The notes under the pieces: generated by a model | What the model was told of the DNA's origin: nothing | The model's database searches: none | What the model saw: the letters and a program-made list of their open reading frames with translations, nothing else | Shown here: piece after piece, positions 11,101-23,100 of the stretch | Numbering within the stretch: the stretch's first letter is position 1 | Layout of the letters: every line of letters starts with the position of its first letter | DNA from: Cristatella mucedo | Taxonomy: Eukaryota > Bryozoa > Phylactolaemata > Cristatellidae | DNA length: 57,500 nucleotides | Assembly: GCA_009760855.2 (NCBI GenBank) | Contig: WPIO01000004.1 | Span: forward strand, 10,225,001 to 10,282,500 | Reading direction: 5' to 3' | Position numbers and translations under genes: made by a program

Positions 11101-14100
11101 AGCCCACGACCTCAGTCAGACCTTGGTCGGGGCGAGCACCTTAACCGCTAGACCAAACCAGCTTAGGAAAAGCTGTTGCCTGTCGAGCATCAATAACCCA
11201 ACCAACAAGGTGTGACACTTGTGCTTAAAGCTCTCGAAATACTCTTGAAAATTGAGCACATATTTAATTAGAAAATGAAAATATTTTTTATTCAAAATGC
11301 TCTGTAAGATCTTAGAAGCTTGTTGAACGAGACTGCTTGGTATTAACAATTTAAAATTGTTCGTGTGCATGTACCTGCTTACACTACACCTGCCGCTTGC
11401 GGATGTTACCACCAATAATTTGGTAATGCTTTATATACAGAATCTGTGAAGTGGCTAGACAGAGATTCAGTTCTCTGATGGTGCTATACAAATGTATTAT
11501 TACTATTATCATTAATCTAGAAAGTAATATAAGAACGTGGGCAAAGCCACGCTGCCTTGATGTAACATGTATAAAAATTTTCAACTCAAGTCAAAAAAGA
11601 GTTTCCTTCTCTAGAAAATTGTTAGCTATGCCCCATGCATGCCGATGCTATTGGAAGAGGAGGCTGCAGGGCTTGCACAAGTGCAGCCCGTTTGCTGTGG
11701 TCACTGAAACAATACCGGAGAAGCTCTCGTGTCTTCTCTTCTACTTTTTGACTCTGCACTGGCAGCCCAACGGATGCAGGCGAGAGCTTATCAAGGATGA
11801 CAAAGACGACCATCAGTGCCCCAGATAATTTAACTCGCTACACATACTTCGAGAAAAACTCGGCGGGAGCTAGGTGCCTGCTCGTACTTTTAGGTGCACA
11901 AACCCGGTGAGCCGGTCAGCATGTGCGCAAGCGACCGACACAGACTAGCACCTCACTCGGCAACGAAGCGCACTTCTGCGTCTCATCACGCCGCATCGCC
12001 TCTTCGAACTGCCGAATCTTTTCCGTGAGATTTGCTCGGGCAGGGTGACTTGTGAGCACTATATAGTGCTTCGTTGATGAGACACAAACAGAAAGAATGG
12101 AGCTCAAAGGACCAAGACTGGTCCTGTCGTCGAAGTTTGATTTTGAGAATTAATCAAGGCGTCCAATACTAAGCATTTACAGCCTGCACCTACAACAGCT
12201 AAGCTGGTGCGTGCATTTGCTAAATCCCCCCCTAGAGACTTTTATAACTTGCTGCTCGTAGGTCATCCTGCCCGGTGCAATAACATGTTGACAGCTGGTG
12301 CAAAAATCAGCAGCCAGGCTTGCCTGACTGTTAACGTGGCAGCTGCCACATTGGACTACTTCTCCCCGACCTGCAATGCCCAATACGTCAAGTTTAATCG
12401 CTTTTAGGAGGTCCCTTCATTCTCTTGCTCCGGGCTAACTATTGGAAATACTTCCTTGCCAGGTTGGCTCGCATCGTACCCCATGCTCCTCTGATAGTCG
12501 TTTAGCCGTGCCACCAACTCAGCCTCAAGTCTTTTGGAGACGTGCCTTCAGTTTGTTGGCTTCTAAAGACATGCTCCCACGAAATTTCTAGACTTGACGA
12601 CATTTAAAATAAGCTAAAACCCTACATGCTCCGTAAAGCATTTGCTCTACCTGTCTGAATGGTCCTTTGTGTGCTTCTGTGAGCTGCCACAATGCATGTT
12701 ACTATTAACCAATTGAAATTCGTCTTCTCTAGCCAATGTAAAAAGCCTAGAAAAAGATTTGGTTCTCTTGGGTGGTAGGTTAACCCATTATCATCATTAT
12801 TATTACCATTATAATTATTGTCACTACCATTATTAGAATTATAATAACTATTACTATTTCTGGTATGACATTCATCTTGCATGCACTCGCACTGAAAAAA
12901 ATCATAAAATTGGTCCGAAAGAAAAAGCACACGAACGAGTGCATACATACCCTTTCCTGGATTTTCTTCTTCAGAAATTGCCGAACAATTGAAAAGACTG
13001 TATCAAAGACTTGTGGCACATTCACGTAGTGAATTGCCTTCAGCCGGCATGGAAGGGCATCCTTAACAAATAAAGAAGAGCATGCATGATGACAGCTGCT
13101 CCAGTAAGACCTCACTACATGTATCAGTGCTTGCATGTTCTCATCCACTGCTGCAATTCACACATGTGAGTGCACATGCAACATTAGCCCGATATCCAAT
13201 GCTTCCATCTTAATGCAGAGGCCGAGATATAACACCTTCTGTATACATTTACAGCAGGCTGAAGCTTGATTCTCGAGTTAAACTTGCTGACTGCTCATGG
13301 GTCATATAGCTATTATTTCAAGGACAGTGCATCGACTAAGGGTCGACAACCAGGACTGCTTCCCGGTAGGGCATAAGAAATGGCCGATGCTACAGCTTTC
13401 AAATGCCAGCATTCTGGATGTCACTGGCAGTACAAGGAACCCGGGGAAAACGTGCAGCAACAAACAGTCAGTATGAAACCAATCAAACATACGGCTGATC
13501 ATCCGGTAAACCTTATCGCCTATTTGGACAGATTATTCGCTTCGGTTAGCCGGGAGGACGATTGGAACTTGCTGAGCGGCAGATCTCTACTCACCCCCTT
13601 CTGTACCCCGAGTCTCTGAGCCAGCTGATTGCACCTTCGTAACAGCAAAGCTTCTACTTGAGTGGACTCCTTAACCTGATCTGACTTTCATGCCTATTAC
13701 TAGATCTATGCACGTGCGTGACCACTATGCAACCACACAGCTTCTACATTAATAGAGCAGAAGATTCGGCAAAAACAGAGTGCAGTGTGCAAGTTTGAGA
13801 AACAGCACCTGGTAGCATCTGGCTTGTGTACCCGAGTATCCGTCAAGTCTAGTAAGCGCTTCAAAACTCAGTCTTGATAATTGCACAAGTGCTGACAGAA
13901 GTAGAATAAGAGGCTGAGTGGTTAGAACATTGACAAGAGACCAAAGGCTGCCAAAGGTTTTCAACCTGTTAGAAGCTACAAGTCTTCTGCTCTTAGTCCT
14001 CCACGGCTGCCTGTTCATGTACATGTATGTAAATGAGCACTGCCGATGGACAAGCGTGCATGTGAGCGAGTGAGAGAGAAAGCGTGTGCGCATGAGTCGA

Positions 14101-17100
14101 CAACTTTACAAAACGGCGACGACCTGTGGCAGTTTTTCTGCTGCAACGCTCAAAGCCTTAAGTAGCTCTCAGCACGAAATCTATAGTCAGACGCCATCAT
14201 CTCACCCAACAAAAACAACATGCCTGTCAGATATGGGATCATGCAACAGCCAACAAGGAAAATTAGCAAGTCAAAACGGAACGTCTCGATTACGATTGGC
14301 AGCAAGAGAAAATATGCCATCGTGGCATAACAACCCACGAAGCCGGTTCCTTCCTTAGTCAACGATCCACGGAGCAACAGCATCTGTCAAAGAAAGTCTT
14401 CAGCCAGCAAATTTATAGCGCTAAGAAGGCACATGGGGGAGGCCACGAGGAGGCGCACAGCACCATTCGAGCAGTTCAGCTGGGTACGATGGCGCTATGG
14501 CTTGGGAGGCCCTGTAGGTCAGAGGAAGAACTGTTTAGTGAAAACCACGGTTCGACCGAAAGTAACTCCAGCTCTTTTAGCTGTGAGGACAGGTGCCTAC
14601 ATTTCTTGGACCTAAAGACAAACCTAAATGACCGCATTTAGGCCTAGCTGACAGCTTGGTGACATTTTTGGTAGAAGAACATTTGACTCTGCCCGAGACA
14701 AAGCAAGTGCAAATAGAGCAGGGAAAACTTCTCGACAGTAGGAAAATTTCGACCCAAAAATAATTTGCTCATCAGTAGTTAAATGGTGTCTCCATAGCTT
14801 TGCTACAACCCCGAGGACAGGAGTTGTTTCGGGTAGCACTTGCATAATTAAAGAGGCACCGTGTCTGCCCGGCATACACTTGAGAGAGGAAGTAGAATCT
14901 TTGGCACTGTGCTTTACTCTGGTATTCAGCTTAACTGTGTCGCTTGGTTTTCGCTCCAAGTCCTTACGAATAAAGTGCCAGAAAATAGCTACATAAGCCC
15001 AGTCAAGACGGAACAAGGGTGCTGGTAAGAGCCCCCATAGATAGCAGCTGCGGCCAGTAGGGCCCAATCCTGGAGAGCAACTGAACGCTAATAGTGGCAG
15101 TGGAAGCAGCCCACTGAAAAGAGCGTTCATATTTTGAGTAAGGGCCGAGGATCTCCCTAATCCACCTTCAACTTTAGGTGCAGCAAAATAGCCGATTTTG
15201 GCAGGTGCCTCGTCGTGACCGTAGCAGGTAGCAGCTAGCCAAGACTGGTCGTTGGTCATGCCCCCAAGGAGTATCTTTCCTCTCCGTAAGCATATCCTCA
15301 ATCCTTGTAGGTGATGGGTCGAGTGGGGGGGATTCTCAGTTCATCCTGGCATTTTGGCCTACCGTCCTTACCGGCCGCCGACGGTTGGGTTGATTAACTG
15401 ATTCTCACACTCGATCAACATGTTTCATTTCACTGGCAGCCACATAACTTTGGGTATAACAATACTGCCAGTGCCGACAAGGAAAATTGAAATGGCCCAC
15501 CAGAATCGGCTGATTGACTCACCAGTATCAGCTCGACCGCTCGACCAAGAAGCCGAGAGTACACATGCATGCATACAGTGAGCACATGCATGAAGTCGGC
15601 ACCCCTGCCAGAATGCAGGCCACAGCTCATGCATGCCTTACCTGCATGACAGAGGTGACTCGCTTGGCTATGAATGGGTTCATGTTCTTTAGATGCTGCC
15701 AACCAACTTCCTTAAGGTTGATGATGACAATGACACCGTTGATCTGCACCGGCTCTTCCTGAAGAGCCGAGCCACGAGCATTATATGCACAGGTACGGTT
15801 GCCAAAAAGTGAAACGATAAACGCAAATCCAGAATCCTTCACTAATCCCTGCGTGAGTGAAAGACGGTGCTAGGAGACAACTGCCGAGAGAGGTTTGTAG
15901 TGTAAGGAAAAGCATGACATTTTGCTCACATGCAAGATAGCCCAGCACACCACCTGCACATCATGCGATGAGCAAGCAACATAATGTCTATAGCGCATGA
16001 CTGAATAGGCTCGTCTTAGGAATATCAAGGGGAAGCCGAATAATTATAATAATAATAATATCCGAATAATTCCTACTGATGCCAGCTAAGTAAGTAATAA
16101 TCTCTGCCTTTCTGGCACCGAAATTTCTAGTAAAATAAAAAGGAAGCAGTACAGCCTTAGATGGATAACTGCAAAGGGTCTACAGAAGAGAGGCAAGCAG
16201 TGCCGCACAGCAAATCTTCATCTCTCATCTCCCCCACCCCTGTCCCATCCCACCAGCACAGCTTTCAATGCTAAAACGAGCCCACCAGCCTTGCTACACA
16301 CGTCTGAAAGTGCAAAGCAAGATGTGCCATGCCGTTGTATGCATCGAGCTGGTAAGTAAGGTTATCTACCTGAAGTGCCTTGTCAATCTGCATCACGTTG
16401 GCTTTCATTACGTCACTGATGGTGTACTTCTCCGTATTCCATTTCCCTACGGTCGATGGTATGAAGCAATTACACATCATGCTGGCTCAACATGCACACC
16501 GAAAGACACTGCAGCGGCAGTTACACGGTACCTTTCACATAAACGAATTGGCTGGATGGCGAAGCCAACAGTTGAGTCACACAGACAAGCAGCTCGATCA
16601 GGGTGCACTCTCACAAAAAGAATTTTGGCGACACTTCCAGGAGGCAGCGGCCGATGGGCGTCCCTCTATCCGGTCCTCCTTCCTCCCCCCCGACTAGCCG
16701 AGAAGGCTAACAGATGGGAGACTGCAGCTCCGCTCCCATCTTCAAACGGCCAACATGCCCGGCATGCCCCAAAAAGGTGGTGCCAGTCCTTCAGCCTCCC
16801 AGCCCGAGATTCCTAGGCCTCGATGGATGAGGCCGACAAGCTCGAGCCTGCGTCCGTCTGAAGCTGCCGTCTCCGCGAGTTTTGACAGCAGCAAAGCCGC
16901 AGGCGATCTCGTGCGGCAACAGCAGCAGCTGCGGCATCGTCGAGCTCGCGAGCAACACTTGTGCTGTGGAGACGGTGAAAAGCAATGAAGGTGACAATGG
17001 CAAAGGGTCGCTCCCATCGGTCGACGACGGCCCGTGTCGGCGAGCGCTGCGTGTCGCTCGCCGACGCTCGGCGAGGAAGCGGTGGGGGGACTACGATGTG

Positions 17101-20100
17101 CTCGACGGCGATTTCGGGCCCCTTGTAAAATTTCTGTCGGCGCTTTTTTGGCACTGCTCCCAAGGAAACTAAGGCGCCAAAATCAAAGCTTGTCTCAAAT
17201 TGGAGTCAAGACGGTCAGCAGGATACACCTGACTACTACTACAAGCTCAACTGCTTGAGCTTGGCCGGTACGAAGGGGGGGACCACACAGAGTGGACTAA
17301 GGCCTGAATATCAAAGCAAACAAGGCATGAGCCAATGAAAAGCTCTAAGCACAAATGCCAGCCAAATGAGCACGGGCTCAGCTCACGAACGCACTGGATG
17401 AAGGGATAGTCATAATAATAATAATGATAATACATCTCTATAGTACCCTCAGAGAACTTAATTTCTTTCTAGGCACTTTACATATGCTGCAAAGGAAGCA
17501 TGATCGAATGGTTAGTGGTAGAATGTTCAATATCAACAAGCATAACATGGTTAGAGGTGACATGGACGGGTCAGCATGCAAAGATGGTAAGTGGCAGCAT
17601 GTACAGTGTCAGCACGCATAAGCACGCAAAGGAGGAATCACAAAGTCTAACTAAATGCTGTGATAACCAGATGCATTTCAGCTTCTTTTTAAATGTAGTC
17701 AAGTCAGGGGATGTCATGAGGCCAGTCGGAAGTGAGTTCCAGGCTTTGGCAGCTTTCAAAGTAAAGGCCTGGTCTCCAAATGCTTTTGTGATTCGTACGA
17801 GGTGCAGCTAACCGATTTGATTTAGAAAAGTAGGTGGTACAATGCCTAGCCTGGTGGGGGTATATCTGATAGGTAGGCTGGAGCCAGAGAATGAAAGAAC
17901 CTATAGGCGAGCGACAGAACCCTTAAGTCGAAATGTTGCTTCATTGGGAGCCAGTGCACGGCTGCGAGAAGTGGTGTGATGTGGCAACTGCGCCGCTCAC
18001 GACAGACGTACCTAGCTGTAGAGTCTTAATAATAATACGTTTAATAAAGCGCCCTCAGAGAACTCAATCTCTGTCTAGGCACTTTACATTTGTTTGCACC
18101 AACTGTAAGTGCCTGATTGAACAGGCCGATAGACCAGCAAGCAGTGAGCTAAAGAAGTCGATACAGGATGCAAAAAATGCATCGATGAAGTCGGGTGTAG
18201 TATCCCTGTCTAAGCAAGCCCGAATTGTAGCAGGTTACGTAGCTGAAATACGCAAACTTGACTAGGGAGATGCTGTACTGTTCTTAGGGTCTACTTCCGG
18301 AAGGAATGGGCCATGCAGGCAAGGCCTCGGCTCGGTCAAGCATAGGAACCACCGGCGACGCAGCCGCAGCCCGTTATGGCAACAGGTGACCGAGCTGAGC
18401 ACGAGCGGCCGACTGACGGATTCGGGCACGATACCCGGGAGCAGCATACCTGGCCGAACGTATATTATGGCCGAGCCGCTGGGATCAGTGCACGGCAAGC
18501 GAGTAACCACTTGATCGTCGTAGACGTGCTTCACGGTAGACGGCTTGAAGTCAGAAAACATGTCTGTGTACTCGTTCCGTACCTCGTAGTAGCGCTTCAG
18601 TAAGGCCAATGCACGGTCTGAGTCGAACTTTCGGGCACGCATGAAGCGAAGCAAAAACGCATCGTCGGTCGGGCATTCCAAGCCTGCTCGCGAAAAAAAA
18701 TGCTGCAGCATTATGGGTATTCGAAAGTGCAGAAGGCGTTGCAGTCAGAGAGTGTGATACGTTCTCCTATGGCAATCACTGGTAGTGCCCGACGGCACCA
18801 GCGAAACGGCGCAGGGCATGCGTACGTGGAAGGCCGGCTGTTGCAGAACACATGTTTGACACCTAACACGTGGCAAGTCTTCATATTTCAGGCACCACCC
18901 ACTAGTAAAAACCTCCAGCCAATTAGACTCCTCTCCCCATACTAGGCATAATGGTTGTAATAATGATAAGACACTTACTGAGCACTCTGCAAGAACGCAA
19001 TCTTTGTAGGCACTTTACTATGCTGGATAAGATGCATGTGAATTAGTGATACAGTGCACAGTGTCAGCAGGCATACGTGCATTAAGGACAATTTACAAGT
19101 ATGAAGCAATGGCAGTGAGAAAAGGCTGAATTTTAGCTTTTTTTAACGTCGTCGAGTCAGGAGAAATCCTGGTGTCAGTCGGCAGTGAGTTCCAGGCTTT
19201 GGAAGCATGTAAACTGAAGGCACGGTCTCCAAAAGATTTGAATGTTGGTAAGAGCCGCAGCTAAACGACTTCAGTTAGAAGAGTAGGTGGTACGAAGCTA
19301 AGCCTCAGGAGAAAGTAGTTTTGATATGTATTCTGTGGCACAAGAATGAAGTGACCTAAAAGTAAGTGACAGTGCTTTGAAATCTATACTTTGCTCAATA
19401 TGGAGCCAGTGTAGGTCGGTAACAAGTGATGTAATATGGACGTTGCCATGTCCAAACCGACAAGCATAGCTTCAGAGTTTGTAACCACTGTAGGCATCCT
19501 ATTGCATAAGCAGGAAGACCGGTGAGTAGTGAGTTACAGAAGTTCAGATTGGACATCTCAAATGCACGGACCAGCTTGGCTGGCATATCGTTATCAAGTA
19601 GGAACAAATTTCCGCACCGGCACACAGCTGAAAAGAGGTAGACTTGTGGAGCTGATATGGTCATCTAGTGAAAGGTCAACTTGGAAGAAGACACTCATAT
19701 TTCGAGGAGATGATACATGGGATAATAATATAACAGTAATAATGCACTTGATAAAGCGCCCTCAGAGGACTCAATCTCTCTCTAGGCGCTTTACATTTGC
19801 TTCAAAGGGAAACCCAATTGAATGGTGAGTAATATCATGCTTTATAAACAACATGAATAACATGGTTAGGGGTGACATGCACAGGGTCAGCATGCAACTG
19901 TGGTTAGTGGCAGCATGCACAGTGTCAGCACGCATAAGCACATCAAGGACGAATCACAGGGACCCACTAAATGCTGTCCTAAATAGGTGTGTTTTTAGGT
20001 TCCTTTTAAATGTGGTCAGGTCAGGGGATGTTCCGACGCAGGTCGGGAGGGAGTTCCAGACTTTGGGAGCATACGAGCTGAATGCACGGTCTCCAAAGGA

Positions 20101-23100
20101 TTTAAGGTTTGTACGAGGTATTTGTAGACTGTTGGATTCCGAAAAGCGGGTGGTACGATGCTTGGCCTGATGGGGGAGTAGATCTGAGAGATAGGCTGGA
20201 GCCAAAAATGAAGTGACCTAAAAGTGAGCGACAAAACTTTGAAGTCAAGTCGTTGCTTGACTGGTAGCCAGTGCAGGTCGGCAAGAAGTAGTGTAATGTT
20301 GAAACTGCGACACTCACGACAGACAAGCCTAGCTGCAGAGATTTGCACCAGCTGCAATCGCCTGATTGCACATGCTGATAGGCCAGTAAGCAGTGAGTTG
20401 CAGAAGTCGAGATGGGATGTCACGAATGCATGGACCAACTTGGACGTGGTATCCTTATCTAAACAAGCCCAAATTTTAGCAATATTATGAAGCTGAAAAT
20501 AGGCAGATTTGACCGTGGAGCCGATATGGTCGTCTAACGACAGGTCACTTTGGAGCATGACACCTACATTTTGAGCTGATTAAACGGGAGATATGCTGGC
20601 AGAGCCAATTTTGAGCGTCAGCCATTCCAATTTCTAAATCACACTGGGTTTGCCCATAACTAGTAAGTTAGTTTTATCATCATTTAGTTTTAGAAAATGT
20701 GCTGCCATCCATGATCGGATGTCATCAATACATGCAGCAAGTGTGTTGAGAGAATTTGAGGTGCTCGACGGCTGGGAGGGATCAAAGCAAAGGTACAACT
20801 GAGTGTCATCTGCATTAAAGAGAAAGCCTAGATTGTGCTTGGCAATCACAGCAGCAAGAGGGAGAGTATAAACCATGAAGAGTACCAGACCTAGCACGGA
20901 ACCCTGATGTACCCCATATTTCAGAGGTACCTCTGATGATCTGTGTCCATTCACATTGATCATCTGGAGCCTCCCACTGAGATAGGACCTGAACCATTGC
21001 AGAGCAGTGTCATTGATGCCCAGGCGAGATGAGAGGCATGCTAAAAGAACTTCGTGATCGATAGTATCAAAAGCTGCCGAAAGATCGAGCAAAACAAGCA
21101 GAGACATTCTACCCGTGTCTGCATTCTTAAGTAGGTCGTTGTATACCCTAAGCAATGCTGACTCTGTGGAGTGATTAGCTCTAAAGCCAGGCTGGAACTT
21201 ACTAGCAAGGTTTGAAGTTTCGATATATCAGTTCAGCTGGTCTGCCACGACCCATTCTAGTGTCTTTGATAGGAATGGTAGAAGGGAGACCGGGCGGTAG
21301 TTGCTCAAGTTCTCTTGGTCTAGTGTCACTTTCTTGAGAAGTGGCCTGACTACAGCTTTTTTGAAAGGTGCTGGGACATGACCCGAGGCTAATGACATAT
21401 TAATGATGTTAGTTATGCATGGCAGCAGCAGATCAATGCAACGTAAGAGCAGGACAGTGGGAATAGGGTCCAGAGGACTTGTTGCCTTCTTTGATTGGGA
21501 TACGAACTTCAGGACTAGATCACTAGCGACCTGCTTAAATGTAGACATTGAGGTGCAGCCAGGAATCAGGGAAAAGCATTCTAGTGGGGATGTTGTCATC
21601 GTAGGGATGGACTCCCTGATATTGTCCATCTTCTACACAAAGATTCGAGAGAAGCGATCGGCCAGATCATCACAAGGATCATCAGGTAAGCAGCTAATCT
21701 GAGAGCGGTTAAGGAGATGGTTGATCGTCGATATCAGCATTTTTGGATGGTGCATCTGTGATTCAACGTTTTTATAGAAGCTAGACTTGGCCTTTGCTAG
21801 GATCGATTGGTACGACCTACAGTAGTCTTCATATGCCTCTCGATGGACAGTCAGTCCTGATCTTTTGTATGCTTTTTTCAAGCTTGCGCTTGGTAGACCT
21901 GGCTAGTTTAATGTCTGAGGTAAACCATAGGCTGTCTGGGCGAGGGCGCACAGTGCGCTTTGTCAGAGGTACAAACTCGTCGAGCGTGTCAGCTAGTGTC
22001 GTGTTGTAGCTATCTACCAATGATGGCAGATCGGAGGGAGGACTGAGCAGCAGAGGCGAAGCAGATATTTTCGCACGGACAGCATCGATATCAAGGGTCT
22101 TGAGGTTTCGCGACTCACAGGTTATGTCAGAGGAAGTGGGCACATACTGTAGATTGAATGAGATCTGCATGTGGTCAGACAAGTTGGTGATGACAAAGTG
22201 CAGTTGTATGAGAAAATCTGGTCGAGTGTGTGACCCTTGATGTGAGTAGGGCCATGCACATGAGCCACAAGAGACAATGAGTCAGTCAATGCACGAAACT
22301 CAGTGCTGAAGGCGTCAGATAAGTTATCAAAGTGAACGAACGTTGAAATCACCCATAATGAGGAAGGATCGATTTATTGCACACAGAATCAAAATGAGAT
22401 CGGAGAAATCTGAGAGAAAGGAGGATTTGGTACCTGGTGGGCGATAGGCTACTGCCACTATATGTAGCTTGTTTTCGGATGAGATCAAGATAATTGATTC
22501 AAAAGACTGCTTCGAGGGTACTGCAAATGGCTTGAAGTTAAATTTCGAGCGCACGATAATAGCAAGTCCACCTCCAGTTTTGATTGATCTAGGGGTGTGA
22601 AAGAATGAGAAACCAGATGAAGTTGTGTCTTTAATTGTCGGGCAGTTGATCGATTTTAGCCAAGTTTCAGTTAGGGCGAGCAGGTCGAGACCATTTTCAG
22701 AAAGAAGGTGGCTTACGACCAGAGGTTTATTGCACATTGAGCAAGGATTCCAAAGGCAAGCGTTAAGTCTGGCCGATGGAGTTATAACAGGCCTGATGAC
22801 CACTAAGTTAGAGAGATTCACAGTGACACATATGGGGGAGCGTGCTGAGCGGTTCGAGACAATGATAGGAATATCAAAAGATATACTGACCGTGCCCATT
22901 CTGAGGGTAAGGCTTTACAATTTCTGTGTGAAACTAGGTTTTCCCTCAAGTCGTAGGCTGGTTTTTATCATCTTTTCATTTGAAAGTTTGCTGCAATCGA
23001 AAGTGCAAATGTCTACAAAACATGCTGCAAACATGTTAAGTGAGCTCGATCTGCTGCCGAAAGGTATGGAGGGATCAAAGATCATGTGCAGATGTGTGTC

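Noticed and set aside
14624-15301. 225-codon minus-strand ORF as a gene
   Set aside because: No domain, no ATG at the frame start, and it lies in TTPAL intron 4 beside a LINE-B relic.
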